From NCBI GenBank assembly GCA_030674185.1, contig CM060311.1, positions 97,008,013 through 97,072,012 of the forward strand: 64,000 nucleotides of DNA. The letters are read 5' to 3'. The notes beneath the pieces are model-generated. The model saw only the letters and a program-made list of their open reading frames with translations. It made no database searches and had not been told where the DNA came from. A program made the translations under genes and the position numbers. The DNA is from Monoplex corrugatus. Lineage: Eukaryota; Mollusca; Gastropoda; Littorinimorpha; Ranellidae. Shown here one piece after another: positions 13,701-23,249 of the stretch (the first letter of the stretch is position 1; the number at the start of each line of letters is the position of its first letter).

Positions 13701-15205
13701 CACCATGACAGATACAAGATATGTCACCATCACCACACACATCTCAAACTGTAAACAACACCATGACAGATACAAACTATGTCACCGTCACCACTCACAC
13801 ATCTCAAACTGTAAACAACACCATGACAGATACAAACAATGTCACCATCACCACTCACACATCTCAAACTGTAAACACCATGACAGATACAAGATATGTC
13901 ACCATCACCACTCACACGTCTCAAACTGTAAACAAAACCATGACAGATACAAGATATGTCACCGTCACCACTCACACATCTCAAATTGTAAACACCACCA
14001 TGACAGATACAAACTATGTCACCGTCACCACTCACACATCTCAAACTGTAAACAACACCATGACAGATACAAGATATGTCACCATCACCACCCACACATC
14101 TCAAACTGTAAACAACACCATGACAGATACAAGATATGTCACCATCACCACCCACACATCTCAAACTGTAAACAACACCATGACAGATACAAGATATGTC
14201 ACCATCACCACTCCACACATCTCAAACTGTAAACAACACCATGACAGATACAAACAATGTCACCATCACCACTCACACATCTCAAACTGTAAACAACACC
14301 ATGACAGATACAAGATATGTCACCATCACCACCCACACGTCTCAAACTGTAAACAAAACCATGACAGATACAAGATATGTCACCATCACCACTCACACAT
14401 CTCAAATTGTAAACACCACCATGACAGATACAAACTATGTCACCATCACCACTCACACATCTCAAATTGTAAACACCACCATGACAGATACAAACTATGT
14501 CACCATCACCACTCACACATCTCAAACTGTAAACAACACCATGACAGATACAAGATATGTCACCATCACCACCCACACATCTCAAACTGTAAACAACACC
14601 ATGACAGATACAAGATATGTCACCATCACCACCCACACATCTCAAACTGTAAACAACACCATGACAGATACAAGATATGTCACCATCACCACTCACACAT
14701 CTCAAACTGTAAACAACACCATGACAGATACAAAACATGTCACCATCACCACCCACACATCTCAAACTGTAAACAACACCATGACAGATACAAACTATGT
14801 CACCATCACCACTCACACATCTCAAACTGTAAGCAACACCATGACAGATACAAACTATGTCACCATCACCACTCACACATCTCAAACTGTAAACAACACC
14901 ATGACAGATACAAACTATGTCACCATCACCACCCACACATCTCAAACTGTAAACAACACCATGACAGATACAAAACATGTCACCATCACTACCCACACAT
15001 CTCAAACTGTAAACAACACCATGACAGATACAAACTATGTCACCATCACCACCCACACATCTCAAACTGTAAACAACACCATGACAGATACGAAACATGT
15101 CACCATCACCACCCACACATCTCAAACTGTAAACAACACCATGACAGATACAAACTATGTCACCATCACCACCCACACATCTCAAACTGTTAGCAACACC
15201 ATGAC
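7775..15205. repeat. 60-bp satellite array (Sat2), about 124 copies
   Basis: Tandem 60-bp unit running ACACATCTCAAACTGTAAAC, AACACCATGACAGATACAAA, then CTATGTCACCATCACCACCC. Because 60 is a multiple of three and the unit lacks stops in several frames, frames of up to 490 codons appear on both strands. They break wherever a unit has an indel. Units at 7800-11950 are indel-rich, while units at 12000-15200 are nearly uniform and show higher-order blocks. The array fills the intron between exons M and N. Confidence 0.97.
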
Positions 15206-15330
15206 ATTGTGGCCAGTTCTGTAAATAAAACTGATGGATTTTGTTAAAAATGAAACAAAAAAACTGTGGCCAGTTCTGTAAAGAAAACCGATCGATTCTG
15301 TACAGAAAACTGCGGCCAATTCAACCCCAT
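15205..15330. repeat. Short tandem repeat, about three copies
   Basis: Degenerate copies of an approximately 40-60 bp unit containing GTGGCCAGTTCTGTAAA at 15208, 15266 and 15310 (the last as GCGGCCAATTC). It borders the right end of Sat2. Confidence 0.6.
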
Positions 15331-15529
15331 TATCCTTTGTTCATTCTATACGTCAGAATCAGCTGCTTGCCCACATTCACCCAATACGTTTTAAAAAAAT
15401 TTTTTTTTAGGATCATTGCACTCAGGGAGGTTACCTTTGTGTGTACCCTTTTCTTTTCCCCGTCCCATTTTCTACGTCACTTCAGTGACCACAGAAGCTG
15501 AAGCAGTTTTTATTATGCGATGATGATGA

Positions 15530-15900
15530 TGTCGATGTGGATGATAATCATAATGCTATGGAGTTCCATGTAGGATTGAGACTGCATGACAGGGTTGTAC
15601 TCTACGCTTACTATCATAATATATCTGGCATCAACCAGGCCTGAGAGATACAGACACCTGCAGTGTTGGTCAGAAAATTTGAGCAACACCCTCAATGACA
15701 CATCAGCGAAGTGGATGAGACTCCACTGTGGTTCCAGTCTTCCCAATGAGCCCATAGCACGCCCAACTCTGGGTAGGAGCCGGTTAGAGCTGAAAAATCC
15801 CACAATGATTTTTGATGGTACTGATGGGGATTCAAACCCATGACCTTCCAGTCTGTAGTCCGTTGCATTAACCACTACACCACAGCGACTGGTTTCTTCA
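15530..15900 (-). mobile_element. tRNA-headed SINE, minus strand
   Basis: On the minus strand the head reads GTGGTGTAGTGGTTAATGC (A-box-like) and then GGGTTTGAATCCC (B box), followed by a body of about 250 bp and a tail rich in ATCATC. A related copy on the plus strand is at 19945-20215. Both share CAGGCCTGGTTGATGC and GGAACTCCA near the 3' end. The head is not a functional tRNA gene because it runs straight into the SINE body. Confidence 0.75.
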
Positions 15901-15969
15901 CACAATACTTGACAGTTTTTTTGTTTTTCTTCTCCAATCAGAAGCATTCTATATCTGCATGAGACTTAC

Positions 15970-16094
15970 AGAGCTCTTCACGGTCCAGTATGGAAGTACC
16001 CCCACCAAACAGATGTTTGAAAAAGCCTTGTTTGGGGGCCTCTGGTGTATCACATGGAAGAAACAGATCTCCCAGCATCTCACTCAGATTGTCT
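15970..16094 (-). CDS. STXBP5: Tomosyn exon M (tail start, FFKHLFGGG)
   Basis: This 125-nt exon encodes DNLSEMLGDLFLPCDTPEAP, then KQGFFKHLFGGGTSILDREEL. It is the end of the propellers and the start of the conserved tail (NL-EMLG-LF-P-TPEAP--GFFK-LFGG----DREELF). The acceptor is GTGTTTCAG|AGACAA (phase 2) and the donor is CTCT|GTAAGT (phase 1). The split codon with exon N restores the Phe of DREELF. Its downstream intron of about 8.5 kb is almost wholly the 60-bp array. Confidence 0.98.
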
Positions 16095-16689
16095 CTGAAA
16101 CACATCAATCATCCCTTTCATTTTTTTTATACAACAAAAACATGTAAACTTTGTTCACATAATATACACATTATACAAACATAACCAGACATCCTTGAAA
16201 GTTAATATTTTTCTCCATGTATAAGTCTGATAATAACAGTATGAACCCTTTCACCACTTTTGACACAAGAACAGTGGAGAATGGATGAACGTGAAAAACT
16301 GTGTGCATGTGTCTCCATTTGCATGTGTGTGTGTCTATTGTGAATGTGTGTGTCTGTTGTGTGTGTCTGTTGTGTGCATGTCTGTTGTGCGTGTGTCTGT
16401 ATGCACATACATGTATGCTGGCCTTCATGCCTGCCTGCTATGTTTAAAATTTATGTCCCCCGTTACTTTTCAAATATTAATGGAGGCATATTGCACAGTT
16501 AAGTGTAAGGCCTAGTTCAACAAAATAGTCAGTTTGGACATAATCCAACAATAGTTACTATTGACTACAAAAAGTTCATGTTCATTAACTTGGCTGCTGT
16601 GTGTTGTTTTTGTAAGGTTAAACCAACATAATACAAAAAGATGTTCTCGATAAATCTGTAACAAATACCACCCAGGACTGACTACTCAC

Positions 16690-16785
16690 GCAATATCAGC
16701 AGAGTATGTGATTTTCTGCAGCTCTGTGGGAGAGCACAGATAAAGGGCATGGCCGTTGTTGCTGATGCAGAATGTTCGTGCCACT
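16690..16785 (-). CDS. STXBP5: Tomosyn exon L (TFCISNNGHALYLCSPTE)
   Basis: This 96-nt exon encodes VARTFCISNNGHALYL, then CSPTELQKITYSADIA, matching the family ART-FC--N-GQALYL-SPTE-Q--TYS segment. The acceptor is GTTTACAG|AGTGGC (phase 2) and the donor is ATTGC|GTGAGT (phase 2). A short (CA)-rich stretch lies just upstream of the acceptor. Confidence 0.97.
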
Positions 16786-17050
16786 CTGTAAACACACACA
16801 CAGACACACACACAAATGAGCCTGACTCAGAATAAGACATCAGCAGACAGAAGGAATGAATTTTCTTATCTAATGTCTATTCACAATAGTGATTTTAGAC
16901 TTTAAAGAAAAGGGGGTGGACGTAGGGGTGGGAGTTTGAAGGTAAGAAGGGGAACCATTACATGTAATTCTTCAGAAATGAAATAACAGTGTAACTTCCT
17001 CCTGTGGCAGAAAAATCTATATTCGAGATGCATTGCTACTGCCTGCTTAC

Positions 17051-17159
17051 CTGTAGTCATTGAGGGGCAGAAAGTCTTCATCGTACAGAGGCTTCAAGCT
17101 GGGCAAACTGAAGGCCATGAGGTGTCCATTGGCAATGTAGCACATCAGACACACACTGT
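17051..17159 (-). CDS. STXBP5: Tomosyn exon K (ANGHLMAFSLPSL blade)
   Basis: This 109-nt exon encodes DSVCLMCYIANGHLMAFS, then LPSLKPLYDEDFLPLNDYR once the split codons are joined. It matches the conserved tomosyn C-x-ANGH-M-FSLPSL-PL-D---LPL pattern. The acceptor is CATGTGCAG|ACAGTG (phase 1) and the donor is TACAG|GTAAGC (phase 2), both good. It forms a compact cluster with exons L and M, the only part of the gene here with short introns (265-600 bp) and no array. Confidence 0.97.
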
Positions 17160-17554
17160 CTGCACATGCACAGTTACACACAACATTACAGCAAATCACA
17201 CACTCTGGACATACAATATTCATGTATCATACAAGGCACAGGAAAAGAACTGTATCATTTACAGGAGTTACATACAACATGCATCATACATAGCTCAAGA
17301 AATTCATCATATACACAATTACAGAAGCTCATACATAACAACTAAAATATTAAAATAATGAGTACCGATTGGTGCTTGTACCCCAACTAGTAACATCATG
17401 CTCCAGACATGATAAAGTGTATCAGGATATAACTGAAAGCAACACATAGGACACACACTTTAACACACCACACTAATGAACGCTTGATCATCCCTCTTGG
17501 GTTTTATCTTCGCTGCTATATTTCTTTATCAAAATGTACTTTCGTTCTTAATAA

Positions 17555-17567
17555 TAATAATCACAAC

Positions 17568-17600
<33 letters not shown>
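17555..17600. repeat. (AAT)n microsatellite
   Basis: About 40 bp of AAT triplets inside the intron between exons J and K. The flanking 17160-18050 shows no gene. Confidence 0.9.
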
Positions 17601-17601
<1 letters not shown>

Positions 17602-18054
17602 GTATTCATATGGCGCCAAATTTTGACAATTCAAATCAAAAAACACTCACGCACCAGACATACACAAGCAATCATAATGCAGACTACCTCACAATATAAA
17701 AAAAAATACACAAACTAAGGGAAGGAGGTAGCTGCAGAACTCGTCAGGAAAAGAGGAGAATTTTTAAATTGGATTTAAAAGCAGAAAGGGCAGGCATTAG
17801 ATGTTCTTGTACACAAATAATTCAAGAATATATTCCTACTTCCTCCCAATTCACTGGGGGGGAAAAAATGTGACCCGCTCTGACTAAAGGTACAATAAGT
17901 CGGGTGAGGCCTTCTGCTAGTGTGGGCTGAAAACTCTGAACAGGGAAAATAAGTCGATTTTGGGTTTTCTGCATTTTCATGCTCTATCACCACTTTAACA
18001 CCATGTCCTAACACAATAAAGTCAAATTCAATCGATAAGTATCATTTTTGTGCT

Positions 18055-18247
18055 TTAACCCTTTGACTCCCGCACCCTACCTACCAACTACAAAAACTTA
18101 ACCCTTTGATTCCCTCACCCTATCCACCAGCTTCCTGCAGGAAGCTGGTGGATAGGGTGAGGGAATCAAAGGGTTAAGTTTTTGCTTTGCTAACATGGTT
18201 GGCAATGCAGGATGCTGGTGACCGGAGTGCGGGAGTGAAAGGGTTAA
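18055..18247. mobile_element. Palindromic TTAA-flanked MITE, copy 1
   Basis: TTAA at 18055-18058 and 18244-18247 bound a 185-bp element with ends CCCTTTGACTCCCGCACCC and its imperfect inverse. The core at 18091-18184 is a perfect 94-bp palindrome centred between 18137 and 18138, with arms containing ACCCTTTGATTCCCTCACCC. Related copies lie at 39933-40110, 40560-40690 and 41934-42159. Confidence 0.8.
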
Positions 18248-18578
18248 TGTGTGGTAAGTGCTACTATCTGGCCACTGAAAGCTGCCCAATCACCCCATTT
18301 TGCGCTGCCGCGACATATTTCACCTCAGACAAAGACCAGGCATGTTGTATATTTTTAGAAACAGCAGTTTTGGCACGCACCTCACACTGTCTGTTGCCTT
18401 CACTCAAAGTTGGTATGCCTTGCATAAAACTCCTCTAAACATGGTAAACAAAACACTTTGCTAAACAATCACAGCAAAGGATTTTGAAGCTCCTTGACAA
18501 CGTCCAGTATATTTGATTCTGATTGCCTGAACGTTTGCTAAGGCGGGCAACTCAGCTACAACCACACTCAATCAGTCA

Positions 18579-19067
18579 TTGCGAAAGATGGCAGAGGAAA
18601 GACGAAATCGATGTCTGTTAGACCTGTTAAATCAGTCTTCGGCAGCTAATATTGTTCCAGAGGGCAATGAATTGAGGGACCTGATTGTTGACTACTTCAT
18701 AGACGATGGTATCGCCTCCGATTCCTCTGATGATGAAAGTATAGCCGAGGAGACGGGTGATATCAAGGCAATGGAGACAGAAGACCGTGAAGACGACAGT
18801 GACAATGACAAACCCTTCGTTCGAATAGAACCTGAAATTGGCGCACTACCTGATGCAGAAACCGACAGAGAACAGGGTATAAGTCTCGCTAGGACCACAA
18901 ACTTTCATTGTGGATGTACCCAAATTAAGACAGTACAAGAAGGAGTGGAGAAAGGCCAGTGGAGAGGCCGTATCAGCCAGTTTACTCCTGAAGAAGTGGT
19001 GGTGTTGCAGCTGTTTGGTTTTTCAAACAGGAAAATGCTGTGTTCAGCATCATTGGCTCTTGTGTGA
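18579..19067 (+). CDS. Unrecognised 162-codon ORF, probable transposon remnant
   Basis: The frame opens with MRKMAEERRNRCLLDLLNQ, continues through a strongly acidic stretch (SDSSDDESIAEETGD around residues 47-61), and ends in an NFHCGCTQ segment and a TPEEVVVLQLFGF segment. An acidic N-terminus before a Cys-containing segment is typical of DNA-transposon transposases, but I do not recognise the family. It is antisense to tomosyn within an intron, and the following 600 bp are non-coding. It could be the N-terminal remnant of a larger element. I infer no host function. Confidence 0.35.
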   Translation: MRKMAEERRNRCLLDLLNQSSAANIVPEGNELRDLIVDYFIDDGIASDSSDDESIAEETGDIKAMETEDREDDSDNDKPFVRIEPEIGALPDAETDREQGISLARTTNFHCGCTQIKTVQEGVEKGQWRGRISQFTPEEVVVLQLFGFSNRKMLCSASLALV

Positions 19068-19069
19068 AC

Positions 19070-19740
19070 AAATAATGATAAGAACACTAGGTGCAGGGAC
19101 AGTCATTGAGTTGTTCAACTTGTTGATCAATTTACTGTTCGCATATGACTTTAACATTTTTAACAGCCGTTATTTTTAAGTTTACTACTGTCATTATATG
19201 TATTGCACTGTTGCTATACCTTCAGCTACTTTGTGGGGGGCTTGTTTTTTAATTTGGGAACAATTTCTGTCATAAATTCTGACATACAATATTGGGTGCT
19301 ATTTTTCTTCTCCTTTCAAAATATTCACAAGTTCCGTAACATTTTGGTGATTAAAGTACGCTTTTCATAAATTCATTTTTCTTTTTGTTTTTTTTTGATG
19401 GATGGACAATTAAGTAAACAAAGTAAGTATGGAATTTCAGCTGATTTGGTTGATATTTAATGCTTGTTGCTAAGGAGTTTCTGACCATACCTTTCAATTC
19501 AGGCCTATTCTCTTCAACACTTGTTTTTTCTCAAAATGGCTGACTTGACCCCTCTCATCTTTGAAAGCCCATAACTTTTTTGTTTTTGTAGCCTGAAACT
19601 CAACTTTAGTACCATTTGAAAGCTGAGATTCTTAACTTTATAATGATACCAAAACCTAAAAATGCCTAAACTGAGACTTATTGTGACTTTTGTGAGAATG
19701 GGTCACAAATCATCTGCACTTTTGAGACAAAGAGAAAAAA
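19070..19740. other. AT-rich intron, possible 3' part of a DNA element
   Basis: No gene is visible. The stretch 19530-19700 (around TGACTTGACCCCTCTCATC and CCATTTGAAAGCTGAGATTC) reads like the untranslated end of a dispersed element linked to the preceding ORF. This is inference from position only. Confidence 0.25.
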
Positions 19741-19817
19741 TTACTTAAAGTTCAGCAAAGCGAGATGAGGGTTAGGTGTAATGAATACAGGGACAAGAGA
19801 AAGAACATACTGCTCAC

Positions 19818-19908
19818 CTCTTAGAGAGACGATTTCTGCTCGCACAACAAAAGACGTTTCCGTGATCTTCACTTTGTAAGCACACGTCTGTGATGGCAGA
19901 GACACCAC
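19818..19908 (-). CDS. STXBP5: Tomosyn exon J (SLPSQTCAYK blade)
   Basis: This 91-nt exon encodes VVSLPSQTCAYKVKITETSF, then VVRAEIVSLR. It corresponds almost residue for residue to the family motif V-SLP-QTC-YK--ITETSFV-RA-[IV]V-L. The acceptor is ATCTGCAG|GTGGTG (phase 0) and the donor is AAGAG|GTGAGC (phase 1). A SINE begins about 40 bp upstream of the exon in transcript direction. Confidence 0.97.
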
Positions 19909-19944
19909 CTGCAGATAGCAAACTTTCATTTTCATATCAGTCAA

Positions 19945-20215
19945 CACAACTAAGTGGTTAGTACACCAGACTAATGGTTGGAGATAATAGGTTCAAACCC
20001 GCATTTTCAGCTCTGACTGGCCCCTATCAGAGCTGAGCACGTTATGGCCTTGGTGGGAAGACTGCAACTACACAATGAAGCCTCATCCATTTCATGAAAG
20101 CCTGTATTTCTCAGGCCTGGTTGATGCTAGAATATATTATCATAGTAAAGCATAGAGTCTTGTCACACAGTCTTCATCCTTGAGGGAACTCCACAATATC
20201 ATCACTATCATCCCC
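19945..20215 (+). mobile_element. tRNA-headed SINE, plus strand
   Basis: The head contains AAGTGGTTAGTACACCAG and a B-box-like GGTTCAAACCC. The body contains CAGGCCTGGTTGATGCTAG and ends GGGAACTCCACAATATCATC, matching the SINE at 15530-15900. The 3' tail runs directly into the 52-bp array. Confidence 0.7.
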
Positions 20216-20875
20216 ATTCTTATCATTATATCATTGTGAAAAACTGTCCCAGATTTTTATCATCCCTGTTCTCATCATTATATCATTGTGAAAAATTGTC
20301 CCAGATTTTTATCATCCCTGTTCTCATCATTATATCATTGTGAAAAACTGTCCCAGATTTTTATCATCCCTGTTCTCATCATTATATCATTGTGAAAAAT
20401 TGTCCCAGATTTTTATCATCCCTGTTCTCATCATTATATCATTGTGAAAAATTGTCCCAGATTTTTATCATCCCTGTTCTCATCATTATATCATTGTGAA
20501 AAATTGTCCCAGAATTTTATCATCCCTGTTCTCATCATTATATCATTGTGAAAAACTGTCCCAGATTTTTATCATCCCTGTTCTCATCATTATATCATTG
20601 TGAAAAACTGTCCCAGATTTTTATCATCCCTGTTATCATTATATCATTGTGAAAAATTGTCCCAGAATTTTATCATCCCTGTTATCATTATATCATTGTG
20701 AAAAACTGTCCCAGATTTTTATCATCCCTGTTCTCATTATATCATTGTGAAAAACTGTCCCAGATTTTTATCATCCCTGTTCTCATCATTATATCATTGT
20801 GAAAAACTGTCCCAGATTTTATCATCCCTGTTCTCATCATTATATCATTGTGAAAAATTGTCCCACATTCTGTGG
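20216..20875. repeat. 52-bp minisatellite (Sat3), about 12 copies
   Basis: Tandem unit containing ATATCATTGTGAAAAACTGT, CCCAGATTTTTATCATCC and CTGTTCTCATCATT. Copies differ mainly by C/T at one site and loss of one TCATC. It begins at the tail of the plus-strand SINE. Confidence 0.95.
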
Positions 20876-20954
20876 CTCTTCATGCCCTGTTCATATGGGA
20901 CCCCAGTTAAGGAGAATCTGGAGGTGTGATAGAAACTGACACACAGGAGTGGTG

Positions 20955-21680
20955 CAGAAGATGAGGCATTGTTACTGTTATTGTTATTGTTGTTTAAAGC
21001 CCAGCCGACTGCACAGAACCATATCAGGGCTATAACCATCTCATAATGTACACCATAACTCAATGAAGAAAAAACAAAACCAAAAGAACTGCCACAAAAG
21101 AAACTTAAGTACACATATCAAATCATTCACCACGTACACATATCAAATCATTCACCACGTACACATATCAAATCATTCACCACATAATCTAAGGATATAC
21201 CCCTGGCGCTGACCACTCTGTCCAATTTATCACCAAAGGATCTAAAACTCAAACCAGAATACAAATATAAACACAACTAGACACTAAAACATATTTTTTA
21301 AAAAAGGCCAAAATTACCTAAAACTGCATCTGCACATCACATTTCCTCAGAGCCAAAAATGCACTTAATACATGTACCCAATTATCAATCCTAAGAGAAA
21401 ATGTGTAATGCTTTATGGAACACATACAGGTGAATGGACCAGCAAGGCAGAAAATGATAGCAAGAAATGACAGAAAGCAAAGGAACAAGATGAAAGCAAA
21501 GAGAGTGACAGAAAACAGGAAATTTCTAGCACAGAATTTCCAGAGGGTGGGAAACTGTTTACAATGAAAGAGCCCCCAGCACCCCCACAGGGGACGTAGT
21601 TGCATGTCAACACAAACGGAAATTGGAAAATGTAAAAAAAAATATCTGAAAATTAGGGGGTTCTGAGGGCATGCTGCCAT
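20955..21680. repeat. Dispersed repeat DR-A, copy 1
   Basis: It begins with TTACTGTTATTGTTATTG, then TTTAAAGCCCAGCCGACTG and a CCATATCAGGGCT segment in single copy. It continues with CATAATCTAAGGATATACCC, GACCACTCTGTCCAATTTAT and a long body ending near AAAGAGCCCCCAGCACCCCC. The same order is seen at 30673-31160 and 38205-39345. An internal 27-bp motif (ACACATATCAAATCATTCACC) is repeated three times at 21110-21180. Confidence 0.7.
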
Positions 21681-21839
21681 GGAAAAATGTTCTTGTGTGC
21701 GTCAAAATGAGTGCAGTCTGAGATAAGCCTGACAACATTTTCAGGACTGTGAAAGCACTCCACAACACCCTGAAAGGCTGCATAAAACACACACAAAAAT
21801 GGATACCGCCAGCGCTTCCATTTGTTTGCACAGTCAGAA

Positions 21840-22475
21840 TTCCAAAACAGGTGTGACTGCCCGCGTTCAAGGAAACAAGAACCAGAAAAAAAAACACGAA
21901 AAAAGAATAAGAACGCGTATTTAATACAACCAGACAAGACAGGCGCAAATTTTCGGCCAACTGGCCTTTGTCAAACGTAAGATCACAAACAAACAAACAC
22001 CAGATACAAAAATCAGGAGAAAAAGACAGAAACATCACTGCTGATCCATCCAGTGTGAGAAAATGCAATTTATAATTTTGCTGACACATGCCATCTTGGT
22101 CAGCGAGTTTAGAGCACTGTATTCAGAGAGCATGTGACTGCCCGTGAAAGTTGACAGATGACCGACCACTGCAGTACACTGAGATAGCCTTTTCTCACAC
22201 TGGGCGGAGCAGCAGGGAAGTTTCAGTTCTTTTCTTCTAATTTTTACATCTGGTGTTTGTTTGTTTGCGACCTTACGCTTGAAAAAGGCCAGCTGGCCAA
22301 ACATTTGAGCCCATCTTGTCTGGCTGTATACGCGTTCTCATTGGTTTTTTGTGTTTTTTGGTTACAATCACAATTGTCACATTTCTGGACACAATTTGCA
22401 ATTCTGGTGACACATGCCATCTTGGTCAGCGAGTTTACAGCATTGCATTCAAAGAACGTGTAACTGCCTTACAAT
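21840..22475. repeat. Foldback repeat family DR-B, copy 2
   Basis: An inverted arm (about 21845-22080) and a direct arm (about 22190-22470) each carry the TTTGTTTGTTTG, CAGCTGGCC and GCCATCTTGGTCAGCGAGTTTA segments in opposite orientation, separated by about 110 bp. Frames such as FCIWCLFVCDLT recur in the copies as by-products and show no domain. Confidence 0.6.
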
Positions 22476-22818
22476 GAGACATCAACTTATGTGGGCACAT
22501 ACCTATACTGAACAAGACCCACATACTCAAGACTGTTGAGTTGTTCACTGCTGGACTAGCCTAAAAACTCACTGCATGGTAACTCACTGCATGGTACGTT
22601 TTTCTTTTTCCACAGAGAATGTGTTTTTTGAGGTGGGTTTGTTTTGTTTTCACAGTTTTTGCCGACAATTCTCATGCCTGGTTTATAACAGTGACATGCT
22701 AAAGCCCGTGCCACTATGTGATTTTTCATTCCATACAATTCTGATTCATACAGAGCAAAAAGCCAGGATCACAACGACTCAGTCCATAGTGACACCATCA
22801 AACAAGCAGTATACATAC

Positions 22819-22919
22819 CCGGGCCTGTTTTTCTGAGCAGAGGATGACAAACTGTCGATCTGTCAATTCCTGGGAGGAGGTTGGCGAGATCTTGGGTTTT
22901 GTGGACACAGACTGCTGAC
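22819..22919 (-). CDS. STXBP5: Tomosyn exon I (ICSEKQA blade)
   Basis: This 101-nt exon encodes QQSVSTKPKISPTSSQ, then ELTDRQFVILCSEKQAR, the tomosyn strand that reads SSQE----YV-[IL]CSEKQA. The reading frame needs the acceptor ATGTAG|GTCAGC rather than the AG five bases later, and it then joins exon H as an Arg codon. The donor is GCCCGG|GTATGT (phase 0), leading into VVSLPSQTC of exon J. A (CA)n tract begins about 67 bp upstream of the acceptor in transcript direction. Confidence 0.93.
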
Positions 22920-22983
22920 CTACATGTGCCAAAGAAACATCAGTTACACTACTCAAACAACTGTCCTCAATCTAACAAGTAAC

Positions 22984-22985
<2 letters not shown>

Positions 22986-23050
<65 letters not shown>
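22986..23050. repeat. (CA)n microsatellite upstream of exon I
   Basis: About 64 bp of pure CA, with more CA-rich sequence at 23118-23175. In the transcript it is a UG tract upstream of the exon I acceptor. Confidence 0.97.
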
Positions 23051-23051
<1 letters not shown>

Positions 23052-23249
23052 TCTTAGATGTGCCAAAAGAACATCAGATACAATACTCCCAAGAACTGTA
23101 CTCCTGAAGTAATGCGCGCACACACACAGACACACACAAAACACACAGACACACACACACACACACATACACACAATAGCTGGACACACTAATCAAACAG
23201 AGAAGTCATGTGAAGTGTAACATTCTGTTTCCTTCTTTACCTTTACAAC

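Noticed and set aside
11910..15224. Frames of 259-490 codons on both strands of the 60-bp array
   Set aside because: The unit is 60 bp with stop-free frames. The open frames exist on both strands at once and break at every indel, with no start context or domain.
15840..15900. tRNA gene on the minus strand (A and B box present)
   Set aside because: The promoter boxes head a SINE body. No complete cloverleaf can be drawn.
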